From positions 1-30,258 of the forward strand of contig CAMLSD010000061.1 of NCBI GenBank assembly GCA_946482595.1: a stretch of 30,258 bases of DNA. Reading direction: 5' to 3'. The notes beneath the pieces were generated by a model that did not search any database, was not told where the DNA came from, and worked only from the letters and a program-made list of their open reading frames with translations. This document shows, in pieces, positions 6,874-16,365 of the stretch (positions are counted from its first letter, which is position 1; each line of letters begins with the position of its first letter). Source of the stretch: an uncultured Comamonadaceae bacterium (lineage in GTDB: Bacteria > Pseudomonadota > Gammaproteobacteria > Burkholderiales > Burkholderiaceae). The position numbers and the translations under genes are program-made.

Positions 6874-8037
6874 ATGAGCATTCACATTCCGACCTTGCTG
6901 GTGTCCCTGCTGCTGGGCTTCCTGCTGTTGTCCTTGCAGTTGGCCGTCGCGCAGCGAGGGCTGCCGGGCAGTGTCCCGATGCGACTGTGGACCCATGGCT
7001 CATGGATGCTGCTCGGTGGCTTCGCCGCGCTGGCCGCACGGTTGGTCGTGCCGGACTGGCTGTCGATCCTGGTCGGCAACGGCGCCATCGTCGGAGGGTT
7101 GGCTTTCTATTGCCGGGCCAGCTTCGTCTTTCTGCTCGGACGTGACGTGCCACGCCTGTACTGGGTGCTCTTCGGCACTTGCCTGGCGTCGCTGCCCTTC
7201 ATGTTGTCCTGGCCGCTGAACGAGCGCACGGCGGTACTGTCAGCGCAGTACGCGCTGCTGATGCTCCCGGCAGTCGTGCTGATCTTCTGGCGCGGCTGGC
7301 GCGCCGAAAGGTCATTGCGCATGGTGGGCCTCACGCTGGGACTGGCCACTCTGGCACAGGCGCTCCGTGCGGTGCATGCCTGGACCTCCCCGCTGGAGTA
7401 CCAGAACCTGTTCCAGGCCAGCCTGGGCCAGGGGCTCACCTTTCTGGGCGCCTTCCTGTGCATGCTGGGGGCCGGGTTCGGTTTTGTGCTGGCCGGTTTC
7501 GAGCGGGTGGCACGTCGCATGGAAGAACTGGCCACCCACGACGGTCTGACGGGTTGCACCAACCGCATCACGGCCGACAGCCTGCTCGAACACGCCATGC
7601 TGCGCGGTCAGCGCGAGGGCGCGCCGGTGTCGCTGATCCTGCTGGACATCGACCACTTCAAGCTCATCAATGACGAGCACGGCCATCGGGCCGGCGACAT
7701 GGTGCTGCGCCGTTTTGCCGACACCGTGCGCACGCGACTGCGGGCCTCGGACGTGTTCTCGCGCGTGGGGGGCGAAGAGTTTTCGGTGCTGCTGCCCGGC
7801 ACCGACGAGCCAGGGGCCCGACGGGTTGCCGAAGACGTGCGCAAGGCGGTTGCCGAGATGCAGGTGGCACTGCCCGACGGGCGCAGCATGCACATCAGCG
7901 TTTCGGCCGGGGTGGCCACGGCGGGCTCGGACTCCGGCTGGCCGCCCGACCGCCTGTATTCGCGGGCCGACCAGGCGCTGTACCGTGCCAAGGCTCAGGG
8001 GCGCAACCGGGTGGAAGTGGCCAGCGCGCTGGACTGA
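6874..8037 (+). CDS. Membrane-bound diguanylate cyclase (GGDEF)
   Basis: Makes cyclic di-GMP from two GTP. The protein has 387 residues: an N-terminal membrane region of about six or seven helices (1-215) and a C-terminal GGDEF domain from about 220. The active-site motif is GGEEF (299-303). The inhibitory site RxxD is intact five residues upstream (RASD, 290-293), so product feedback is expected. DHFKLINDEHGHRAGD, which binds metal and nucleotide, is also complete. The membrane part is not a named sensor domain I recognise with certainty (it resembles generic 7TM-like input regions). Start ATG 6874 gives a hydrophobic N-terminus directly; upstream in-frame codons lie over the phosphatase promoter region. 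Confidence 0.93.
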   Translation: MSIHIPTLLVSLLLGFLLLSLQLAVAQRGLPGSVPMRLWTHGSWMLLGGFAALAARLVVPDWLSILVGNGAIVGGLAFYCRASFVFLLGRDVPRLYWVLFGTCLASLPFMLSWPLNERTAVLSAQYALLMLPAVVLIFWRGWRAERSLRMVGLTLGLATLAQALRAVHAWTSPLEYQNLFQASLGQGLTFLGAFLCMLGAGFGFVLAGFERVARRMEELATHDGLTGCTNRITADSLLEHAMLRGQREGAPVSLILLDIDHFKLINDEHGHRAGDMVLRRFADTVRTRLRASDVFSRVGGEEFSVLLPGTDEPGARRVAEDVRKAVAEMQVALPDGRSMHISVSAGVATAGSDSGWPPDRLYSRADQALYRAKAQGRNRVEVASALD

Positions 8038-8101
8038 ACGCCCCTCCAACGCGCCCAAAAGTCTATGCCCGCGTCGCGCGGTTGGCACAAGTCCACGCGG
8101 C

Positions 8102-8123
8102 TGCCCACCATGTTGCGTGGGCA
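8102..8123 (+). terminator. Possible U-less terminator hairpin after the GGDEF gene
   Basis: Perfect inverted repeat TGCCCAC/GTGGGCA (8102-8108 and 8117-8123) with an 8-base loop, 64 bases after the stop codon. No T-run. A weak promoter-like pair, TTGATG (8124-8129) and GATAGC (8148-8153), follows and may serve the protease operon. Confidence 0.35.
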
Positions 8124-8223
8124 TTGATGCACGTTTGCGGGTGACGTGATAGCGTGTGCTTCAGCAAGGTCTGCCGCTGCATGGTGTAACGCGCGGGGCC
8201 TGCTCCGGAGGCAGTGCGCGCCC

Positions 8224-9264
8224 ATGAAACGCAAACCGCTCTACAGCAGTGCGCGGCCCGCCCGGCCGGCCGATGACGGTCGTGCTGGTGAGGCGGTTCC
8301 GCCTCCGGCCAGTGCGCATGCCGCACCTGGATCTCCCACACCCGCTGCGTCGACTGCCTCGCCGGCCAAGGCCACCGCCTCGGACGCGTCCGGCAGGCGG
8401 CCATCGCCCGCCCCGGCGGTCCACGGCGACGCTGCGGCCGGGCATCCCGCTGCCCCCGCCCGTCAGCCGCGCTGGCGTCGGCTTCCGTCCAGCCGCTGGT
8501 TCCAGGGCCTGGCCTGTGCGGCCTTGGGCGTGGCCCTGACCTTGTCGTTCATGGCCTGGCAGGGCGGCCTGCAGCGCCTGACCCAGGAAGACATCGACGC
8601 CGCCGTGCTGCACACGCTGAACACGCAGGCGCTGCCGTCGATGGCCACCAAGGCCTACGAGAAGATCCGCCCCTCGGTGGTGCGGGTGCGGGGCATGGCG
8701 GCCCCCGACGGCAAGGGCGAGTCGCGCCAGCTCGGTGTGGGCAGCGGCGTGGTGATCGTCGACGAGGGGATCATCCTCACCAACCTGCATGTCGTGCTGG
8801 GGGCGCCGCGGCTGGTTGTCGTGTTCGACAACGGCCATGAAAGCGAGGCCGATCTGGTGGGTAGCCAGCCCGAGAACGATCTGGCGGTCATCAAGGCACG
8901 CAGCATTCCGGACGACCTGCAACCGGCCACGATGCGCTCGACCCGCGACCTGGCCGTGGGTGACCAGGTGGTGGCGGTGGGGTTCCCGTTCGGTATCGGC
9001 CCGTCGGCCACTGCCGGTGTGGTCTCGGGGCTGCGCCGCGAGTTTCGATCGCCCGAAGGGGAGCGGCAGCTCACCAACCTGATCCAGTTCGACGCAGCGG
9101 CCAACCCGGGCAGCTCCGGCGGCCCGCTGGTCACCGCCGACGGCGAGGTCGTGGGCATCGTCACCGCCATCCTCAACCCGACAGAACACCGGGTGTTCGT
9201 GGGCATCGGTTTTGCCGTCCCGATCGAGAACGCAGCGGCCGGCGTGGGCCTGTCGCCGTTCTGA
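8224..9264 (+). CDS. Membrane-anchored HtrA-like serine protease without PDZ domain
   Basis: Trypsin-fold protease of the S1C (HtrA/DegP) type, 346 residues. Residues 1-90 are a low-complexity Pro/Ala-rich, basic stretch, followed by one membrane helix (about 93-112). The protease domain begins at about 145 and has the full triad: H189 in TNLHVV, D219 in ENDLAVI and S298 in NPGSSGGPL. It ends 16 residues after the FVGIGFAVPIE motif, where HtrA proteins normally continue into a PDZ domain, so that domain is missing. The ATG at 8224 has GGAGG 12 bases upstream. The topology predicts a cytoplasmic N-terminus and periplasmic protease. It is followed after 36 bp by moxR and probably co-transcribed. 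Confidence 0.88.
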   Translation: MKRKPLYSSARPARPADDGRAGEAVPPPASAHAAPGSPTPAASTASPAKATASDASGRRPSPAPAVHGDAAAGHPAAPARQPRWRRLPSSRWFQGLACAALGVALTLSFMAWQGGLQRLTQEDIDAAVLHTLNTQALPSMATKAYEKIRPSVVRVRGMAAPDGKGESRQLGVGSGVVIVDEGIILTNLHVVLGAPRLVVVFDNGHESEADLVGSQPENDLAVIKARSIPDDLQPATMRSTRDLAVGDQVVAVGFPFGIGPSATAGVVSGLRREFRSPEGERQLTNLIQFDAAANPGSSGGPLVTADGEVVGIVTAILNPTEHRVFVGIGFAVPIENAAAGVGLSPF

Positions 9265-9300
9265 GCCGGCCTGTTCATCACCACCGAAGGACTTCGACGC

Positions 9301-10333
<1,033 letters not shown>

Positions 10334-10341
<8 letters not shown>

Positions 10342-11359
10342 GCCCGCCGCCTCGTCGGCGCGGCCGGCTCCCGTCGCGCCCCACCCGCCCGGCCGGGCGC
10401 AGCAGTTGCTGCGCCGGCTGGAGTGGACGGTGCTGCGCAGGCTCGACGGCATCATCGAAGGCGACTACCGCACGCTGTTCCGGGGCCACGGCATGGACCT
10501 CGCCGACCTGCGTGAGTACCAGCTGCACGACGACGTGCGTCACATCGACTGGAACGTCACTGCGCGCACCCAGACGCCTTATGTCCGGCAGTACCAGCAG
10601 GAGCGCGAACTGACCGCCTGGTTCCTGCTCGACCTCAGTCCTTCGATCGATTTCGGCTCGCATGAGCGCAGCAAGCGTGATCTGCTCGACGAGTTCGTCG
10701 CGGTGATGTCCAGCCTGCTCACGCGCCGGGGCAACCGGGTGGGTGCGGTGTTCTATGGGCATCAGGTCGATGCGATCGTGCCGGCACGATCGGGCCGCCA
10801 GCATGTGTTGCAGATGATGCATCGCCTGCTGGGGCTGGGGCGCACGGGCCAGCGTGGGGCCCGCCAGCGCGGTACCGACCTGCGCGAGCTGCTCGAGCGG
10901 GCCGATTCGCTGGCGCGCAGGCGCTCGGTGGTGTTCGTGGTGTCCGACTTCATCAGCGAACCCGGCTGGATCGACACCCTCGGGCGCCTGGCACTGCGCC
11001 ACGACGTGGTGGCGGTGAGGGTGGTCGACCCGCTGGAGCGTGAGCTGCCCGACCTCGGGATGGTGGTGATGCAGGATGCCGAAACCGGTGATCAGGTGGT
11101 GGTCGACACCCATGATGCGGGCTTCCGGCGGCGTTTCGAACAGGCGGCGCAGGCTCACGAGGACCGCCTGCGCCTGGCCTTCGGCGATGCCGGGGTCGAC
11201 GTGCTGGAACTGTCCTGCGACGAGGACCTGGTTCCCTCGGTGCGGCGGTTCATCGAGTTGCGCAAGCTCAGGGCGCGACAGACCGCGGGCGGTGGCGCGG
11301 TCCAGACGGCGCCCGGGCGGAGCGGCCGCGACACCACGCGGCAAGGAGTGCAGGCATGA
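10334..11359 (+). CDS. DUF58 domain protein of the MoxR operon
   Basis: Protein of 341 residues with a proline-rich start and the DUF58 core. The signature is visible as FRGHGMDLADLREY followed by DDVRHIDWN (66-74) and TPYVRQYQQERE. A VWA-like fold follows (LLDLSPSIDFG and VVFVVSDFIS), although the metal-binding DxSxS is altered to DLSPS, which keeps the spacing. Members of this family always accompany MoxR and VWA proteins, but their biochemical role is not established. The ATG at 10334 overlaps the moxR stop by 8 bases, and the stop overlaps the next start as ATGA (11356-11359). No membrane segment is evident. Confidence 0.92.
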
Positions 11360-12408
11360 GTTTCATCTGGCACGAACTGTTGTGGCTGCAGGCGCTGGTG
11401 CCGGTGGTCGTGCTGCTGTACCTGTGGCTGCTGCGCCGGCGCAAGCGCACGGCGGTGCAGTACTCGGGCCTTGCGATCGTGCGGCAGGCGATGGGGCGGG
11501 GCACCGGCTGGCGCCGCCATGTGCCGCCGGTGCTGTTCCTGATCGCCCTGGTCGCGCTGCTGCTGGCCATGGCGCGGCCGAGCACGAGCATCTCCTTGCC
11601 GGCGCAGCAGCGCATGGTGATCCTGGCCATGGATGTGTCCGGCAGCATGCGCGCAACCGACGTCGAGCCCACCCGCATGGCGGCAGCCCAGGCCGCCGCG
11701 CGCGCCTTCATCGAGGCCCAGCCGCCTTCCACCCGGGTCGGTGTCGTGACCTTTGCCGGCACGGCTGCGCTGGTGCAGCCGCCCACCTACACCAAGGACG
11801 ATCTGCTCGCCGCCATCGAGCGGTTCAACTTCCAGCGGGCCACGGCGGTGGGCAGCGGCATCCTGGTGTCGTTGCAGACGATCTTCCCCGAGCTGGAGTT
11901 CGACCTGCGCTCGAACGACCCACGCGTGGACAGCAGCATCGACCCGCGCCTGGGGCGGGCGCTGGGCGAGCGCCGCAGCGCGCCCGCTGCCGAGCCACCC
12001 GCCCAGCCGGGCTCCTACCAGTCGGCGGCGATCATCCTGCTGACCGACGGCCAGACCACCACCGGCCCGGACCCGATCGCCTCGGCCCGCATGGCGGCCG
12101 AACGCGGGGTGAAGGTCTACACCGTGGGCGTGGGCACGGACAAGGGCGAGATCCTGGTGGGCGATGGCTGGTCGATGCGCGTGCGGCTCGACGAGGAGTC
12201 GCTCAAGACCATCGCGAACCTCACCGGTGGCGAGTACTACTACGCCGGCACGGCGCCGCAGCTCAAGAGCATCTACGAGAACCTCAATGCCAAGCTCACG
12301 CTCGAGAAGCGCGAGACGGAAGTCACGGCGCTGCTGGCCGGCTTTGCGGCCGTGCTGATGCTGGTGGCGGGCGGCCTGTCGGTGCTGTGGTTCAACCGGG
12401 TGCTGTAG
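11356..12408 (+). CDS. VWA domain membrane protein (BatA-like)
   Basis: Inner-membrane protein of 350 residues with two N-terminal helices (about 9-25 and 57-73), a periplasmic or cytosolic VWA domain (about 86-315) and one C-terminal helix (about 326-344). The MIDAS metal site is intact: DVSGS at 93-97, with LLTDGQT further on. A Pro/Arg/Ala-rich insert (about 188-215) separates the halves of the VWA domain. This layout matches BatA/aerotolerance-type partners of MoxR. BatB (a second VWA protein), BatD and a DUF4381 gene do not follow, so the operon is a short version. It starts within the stop of DUF58 and its 3' end overlaps the convergent oxidoreductase gene by 17 bp. Confidence 0.93.
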   Translation: MSFIWHELLWLQALVPVVVLLYLWLLRRRKRTAVQYSGLAIVRQAMGRGTGWRRHVPPVLFLIALVALLLAMARPSTSISLPAQQRMVILAMDVSGSMRATDVEPTRMAAAQAAARAFIEAQPPSTRVGVVTFAGTAALVQPPTYTKDDLLAAIERFNFQRATAVGSGILVSLQTIFPELEFDLRSNDPRVDSSIDPRLGRALGERRSAPAAEPPAQPGSYQSAAIILLTDGQTTTGPDPIASARMAAERGVKVYTVGVGTDKGEILVGDGWSMRVRLDEESLKTIANLTGGEYYYAGTAPQLKSIYENLNAKLTLEKRETEVTALLAGFAAVLMLVAGGLSVLWFNRVL

Positions 12409-13438
12409 CGCCCTGCGGTTCGGGGCCGGCGCTCAGTCCGAACTCGCGGGCAAGCAGGGCATAGGACCTGCGCCGCACCTGCGGGTCGTGCGCCCAGGTG
12501 TTGACCACCAGTTCATCGAGCCCGAGTTCGTCGGCCAGGCGGCGCAACTGCTCGCCCACCTGCGCCGGCGTGCCGACAAAGGCCTTGCGGCGGGTGGCTT
12601 CGACGATGGCCTGGTCTTCGGGGGCAAAGCCCGCCGCGGCGATCTGGGCCGGTGACAACAGCGGCCCCAGCCGGCCTCGCATGCGGTCCACGCGCCAGCG
12701 GTCACGGCTCAGCGCGTGGTGGCGTGCCTCCTCGGCCGTGTCGGCCACCAGGGCCCAGACGCAGATGGTCGCCTGCGCATGAGGGTGGCGTTCGCTCGGC
12801 CGGTACAGCGTGCGGTACAGATGCAAGGCCTGCTCGACCCCCTGGCCATCCATGAAGAAGTAGGCAAAGGCGTACGGCAGGCCCAGGTGGGCGGCGAGTT
12901 GTGCGCCGTAGTCGGAGCTGCCGAGCACCCAGATGTCGGGTCGACGCTCCACGGCGCAGTCGGCGCCGCCGGGGGCACAAGGGTGGGCCACGATGCCCTG
13001 GTGAGGGCGTCCGGACAGCCAGGCCTGAAGGTCCAGGATCTGCTGAGGAAAGGCCTCGGCCGCACCATGGGCGTTCGGGTTCAAGGCCAGCGCGGTGCGC
13101 ATGTCCGCGCCGGGCGCACGCCCCACGCCCAGATCGATGCGCCCGGGCGCCAGTGCGTCGAGCACGCGGAACTGCTCGGCCACCTTGAGCGCCGCATAGT
13201 GCGGCAGCATGACGCCGGCACTGCCCAGCCGGATGCGCTCGGTGCGCGCCGCGATGGCGGCCAGCACGATCTCGGGTGCGGTGCCCACGATGGTCGGCAG
13301 GCTGTGGTGTTCGCTCACCCAGAAGCGGTGGTACCCCAGGGCTTCGCAGTGGCTGGCCAGCGAGACGGTGTCGCGGATGGCGGCGTCTTCGCTTGCGCCG
13401 GACAGCGAAATGGATTGATCGAGAACCGAAAGCTTCAT
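12392..13438 (-). CDS. LLM class flavin-dependent oxidoreductase (luciferase-like)
   Basis: FMN-dependent monooxygenase of the bacterial luciferase superfamily, 348 residues. The N-terminus SVLDQSISLSGAS, the HRFWVSEHHS stretch, RIRLGSAGVMLPHYAALKVAEQF and GRIDLGVGRAPG are typical of the MsnO8/YhbW-like single-component group. The substrate cannot be inferred. The ATG at 13438 is preceded on its strand by CAGGAACG, a Shine-Dalgarno sequence. A longer frame back to 13504 lacks family similarity. Its last bases overlap the end of the VWA gene, and it is divergent from the FAD monooxygenase, sharing a 122 bp region. Confidence 0.93.
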   Translation of the reverse strand: MKLSVLDQSISLSGASEDAAIRDTVSLASHCEALGYHRFWVSEHHSLPTIVGTAPEIVLAAIAARTERIRLGSAGVMLPHYAALKVAEQFRVLDALAPGRIDLGVGRAPGADMRTALALNPNAHGAAEAFPQQILDLQAWLSGRPHQGIVAHPCAPGGADCAVERRPDIWVLGSSDYGAQLAAHLGLPYAFAYFFMDGQGVEQALHLYRTLYRPSERHPHAQATICVWALVADTAEEARHHALSRDRWRVDRMRGRLGPLLSPAQIAAAGFAPEDQAIVEATRRKAFVGTPAQVGEQLRRLADELGLDELVVNTWAHDPQVRRRSYALLAREFGLSAGPEPQGATAPG

Positions 13439-13547
13439 GACTTGAACGTTCCTGCAACCGCTGCATTGTCGGCAGTTCGGTGCGGGGGCGCTGGCCGGTC
13501 GCACAAAGCAACCGGGTGCGGTACGGCCTTGCGGCGGCGCAGCAAAC

Positions 13548-13553
13548 GATAAT
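13548..13553 (+). promoter_or_regulatory. -10 element of the FAD monooxygenase gene, leaderless geometry
   Basis: GATAAT ends seven bases before the GTG start at 13561; a transcript beginning about 7 bases downstream would start on the GTG. The surrounding string CGATAATCGC is identical to the one before dnaQ. No good -35 is visible. Confidence 0.45.
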
Positions 13554-13560
13554 CGCGCCC

Positions 13561-14817
13561 GTGTCCAGCACCCTTGGTTCCTCCCTCCACATCGCCATCG
13601 TCGGCTACGGCACGGCCGGTCAGGCCGCGGCGCTGATGCTCTCGCGCGACGGCCATGCCGTCGAAGTGTTCGAGCGCGCGAACGAGCCCGGCCCGGTCGG
13701 TGCGGGTTTCCTGCTGCAGCCGACCGGCCTGGGCGTGCTGCACGAGCTGGGCCTGCTCGATGCGGTGCTCGACCATGGCGCGCCTGTTCGCAGGCTCTAC
13801 GGTGAAAGCCACAGCGGCCGCACCGTGATGAACATCCGCTATGCCGACCTCGACCCCCGTCTGCACGGGGTGGGCCTGCAGCGCGGCGCCCTGTTCGAGC
13901 TGCTGCACCAGGCGTGGCAGGGGCGCGGCGTGCTGCATGCCGGCCAGTGGGTCGAATCCGTCGATCCCGACGCGGGGCGGCTGCGCACGCGCGATGGCCG
14001 GCGGCACGGCCCCTACGACCTCATCATCGCGGCCGACGGCGCAGGTTCGGAGCTGCGGCGGCTGCTCGGGGCAGCGCGACTCGACCGGCCCTATCCCTGG
14101 GGCGCGCTGTGGTGCCTGGTCGATGCGGGTGAGTGGCCGCACGCCGATGAGCTGTGCCAGCGCTATCGTTCGGCCCGCCAGATGATCGGCTTGCTGCCGG
14201 TGGGGTCACGCCCGGGTGACCCGGTGCGGCGTCTGAGCTTTTTCTGGAGCACCCCGGTGGCAGAGTTCGCCCAGTGGACCGAGCACCGACAGCGCGACTT
14301 CGACGCAGCACTGCACGCACTGTGGCCCGAGGCCGGCGCGGTGTTCGAGCGGCTTGCGCCAGTGCACCGGATGGCGCGTGCCAGCTATCGCGATACCGTG
14401 CTGCGCCGCTGGCACCGCGAGCGGCTGGTGGCCATCGGCGATGCGGCCCATGCGATGAGTCCGCAACTGGGCCAGGGCGTGAACATGGCGCTGCTCGATG
14501 CCTGGACCCTGCGGCAGTCGCTGCAGCAGGGCGGCCGGCGCGAGGAGGTGCTCGCACGCTACGCCCAGGCCCGCCAGGCGCATGTGGGCATCTACCACTT
14601 CTGGAGCCGCTGGCTCACGCCCTTGTTCCAGTCGGGGCACGATCTGCTGTCGGGCCTGCGGGACCTGAGCTTCGCGCGCCTGTCCGGCCTGCCGCCGGGG
14701 CGCACGCAGACACTGGGCGTGCTCACCGGCACCCAGTCAGGCTGGTGGGGCCGCCTGCCGCTGCAGCCCGGTCTGCTCGACGCGCTGGTGGCGCATCGCG
14801 AGCGCAGCGGCAGGTGA
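13561..14817 (+). CDS. FAD-dependent monooxygenase (PHBH-type)
   Basis: Flavoprotein hydroxylase of the UbiH/PHBH/salicylate hydroxylase class, 418 residues. The dinucleotide motif GYGTAG (15-20) fits GxGxxG, the DG motif reads DLIIAADGAGSELR, and the FAD ribityl motif reads RLVAIGDAAHAMSPQLGQGVNMALLDA. This set identifies group A flavin monooxygenases; the aromatic substrate is unknown. GTG at 13561 is chosen because it places the first beta strand near residue 10 and has a -10 element just upstream; an upstream in-frame start at 13480 would run through the divergent promoter region. The stop is 20 bp from that of the convergent lipoprotein gene. Confidence 0.9.
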   Translation: MSSTLGSSLHIAIVGYGTAGQAAALMLSRDGHAVEVFERANEPGPVGAGFLLQPTGLGVLHELGLLDAVLDHGAPVRRLYGESHSGRTVMNIRYADLDPRLHGVGLQRGALFELLHQAWQGRGVLHAGQWVESVDPDAGRLRTRDGRRHGPYDLIIAADGAGSELRRLLGAARLDRPYPWGALWCLVDAGEWPHADELCQRYRSARQMIGLLPVGSRPGDPVRRLSFFWSTPVAEFAQWTEHRQRDFDAALHALWPEAGAVFERLAPVHRMARASYRDTVLRRWHRERLVAIGDAAHAMSPQLGQGVNMALLDAWTLRQSLQQGGRREEVLARYAQARQAHVGIYHFWSRWLTPLFQSGHDLLSGLRDLSFARLSGLPPGRTQTLGVLTGTQSGWWGRLPLQPGLLDALVAHRERSGR

Positions 14818-14846
14818 GGACCGGGCTGCACGAGGTTCACTGCCGC
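14807..14846. terminator. Hairpin joining the stop codons of two convergent genes
   Basis: GCGGCAG (14807-14813) pairs with CTGCCGC (14840-14846), and after one bulged G the stop TGA (14815-14817) pairs with TCA (14837-14839), which is the complement of the stop codon of the opposite gene. No T-run is present. Confidence 0.4.
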
Positions 14847-16186
14847 GGCGCCACGCGCTGCGACAGCGGCGCCGGGCGATAGTCGGGCAGGAAGCGGCAA
14901 CCCGGGCCGAAGGTGGCCTCCATCGGCTTGCAGGCCTGCGCAATGCCGGCCGGTGTGGGCTTTTCGCCGCGTTCGACCCAGGCCAGCAGGGCATTCACCA
15001 GGGTCGGGTAGGTCGGATCGCTGAGGTAGCTGTGCTCGTGGTCCTGGGTGAAAGTCTGAACCAGCCGGTCGGCCGTGCCGGCCTTTTCCATGGTCTCGCG
15101 GAAGGCGGAATCCAGCTCGACGAAGGCGATGGGGTCGTCGACGCCGTGCACGGTGAGCACCGGTACCGGGATGCGGCCGTTGGGGTCGGTATCGGCGCCA
15201 AAACGTGCCACCGCGGCCGGATCGGCCTTGTAGCGCAGCACACCGGCATTCAGTGCAGCGTCGTTGTCACTGCCGCGGTAGACCACCTTGTCGTTGCCGA
15301 ACGGGTTGAGGCCACCGGTACGGTTCAGCGCGATGTCCTGGAAGTGCCAGGTGGCCCAGTTCAGGTGGCCCAGCACCGAGGTCTCGGGGATGCGGATCAC
15401 GTCGACGATCGTCTTGAGCCTGCGCTGCTGTTCCGGGCTGCGTTGCGCCGCCGGTTTGCGAATCCCCAGGCACTCGTCGACCCGGGTGGCCAGTTGCGCG
15501 CGTGTCAGGCTGGCGCCGGCCGGCAGGCCCTGCCACAGCGGGTACTGCGGCTCGGTGGGCAAGGGATGGTTGTTGCACAGGTACTGGTAGACCACACGCA
15601 GGTCGAGCCGGAAGTCGTACGAACGGGTACCGCCGCCGAGCACGCCGCTGGTCAGCAGCACACCGTCATAGGGCGAGCGGCCGTGCCGTGCGGTCGCGAA
15701 CATCTCGGCCCCCTTGGCGGCCACGCTCGCCCCCCAGGACTGGCCATGCAGCACAGTGCGACGGGGCTTGGCCACATGGGTCACGAAGATGCCGCGCAGG
15801 CGTTCGGTGTCTTCGGCGGCAGCGCGCACTTCCACACCGCCCTGCCGGAACGACGAGCCCGCCCAGGCATGACCGGCCCGCACCATGATGTCCCAGCGAT
15901 TGAGGTCATCCTCGACCCGCTTGAACGTGGGCTCGCCGAGTGCGGGGCCGCCATGCGCGTGCATCACGAGCACGCCGCTCCATTTCGCGGGCATCGCGAT
16001 CAGGTAGTGCGCGCCGAGCGAGTCGCGCCCGCCCAGGCAACGGGTGCCTTCTGGCGCATCCTTCGGGCAGGCCACGGCAGCGGGTGCTGCTTCGGTGCTG
16101 CGGGGCTCGGGCAGGAGCTGGGCGCAGCCTGCCAGCAAGGCTGCGGCGCCTGCCGCCAGGGCGAGGCGAGGGAAGGGGTGGTGCAT
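14837..16186 (-). CDS. Lipoprotein alpha/beta-hydrolase
   Basis: Secreted, lipid-anchored hydrolase of 449 residues. The signal peptide has a lipobox LLAGC with the modified cysteine at 21. The nucleophile elbow GQSWGAS has S150; D350 or D351 in HGVDDPIAF and H383 or H385 in DHEHSY complete a plausible triad. HAHGG at about 76-80 could supply the oxyanion hole. The protein resembles esterase or peptidase-like alpha/beta hydrolases, but I cannot name a substrate. Several further cysteines (40, 50, 204, 239 and near the C-terminus) could form disulfides, as expected outside the cytoplasm. A GGAG Shine-Dalgarno sequence lies before the ATG. It stands alone, with 179 bp to the divergent ppk2. Confidence 0.86.
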   Translation of the reverse strand: MHHPFPRLALAAGAAALLAGCAQLLPEPRSTEAAPAAVACPKDAPEGTRCLGGRDSLGAHYLIAMPAKWSGVLVMHAHGGPALGEPTFKRVEDDLNRWDIMVRAGHAWAGSSFRQGGVEVRAAAEDTERLRGIFVTHVAKPRRTVLHGQSWGASVAAKGAEMFATARHGRSPYDGVLLTSGVLGGGTRSYDFRLDLRVVYQYLCNNHPLPTEPQYPLWQGLPAGASLTRAQLATRVDECLGIRKPAAQRSPEQQRRLKTIVDVIRIPETSVLGHLNWATWHFQDIALNRTGGLNPFGNDKVVYRGSDNDAALNAGVLRYKADPAAVARFGADTDPNGRIPVPVLTVHGVDDPIAFVELDSAFRETMEKAGTADRLVQTFTQDHEHSYLSDPTYPTLVNALLAWVERGEKPTPAGIAQACKPMEATFGPGCRFLPDYRPAPLSQRVAPRQ

Positions 16187-16345
16187 GCTTGTCTCCGTTG
16201 GGTTCGAGGAATTGTTCGTATGTGAACCTTACGCATGCAAAGCCGCAATGCAGTACGCAGTTCCACGCACAACGGTGCGCCATATCGCCCGGGGCATGCG
16301 TCATCACCCCGACATGCGGGCGTGGCAGGGTACGGGCGACGCCAC

Positions 16346-16351
16346 TTCAAT
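16346..16351 (+). promoter_or_regulatory. Possible -10 element of ppk2
   Basis: TTCAAT (4 of 6) followed by CGCC ends 14 bases before the ATG at 16366, which would leave a 5' leader of about seven bases. The rest of the 179 bp gap shows nothing that I can name. Confidence 0.3.
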
Positions 16352-16365
16352 CGCCGTTGCCCGCC

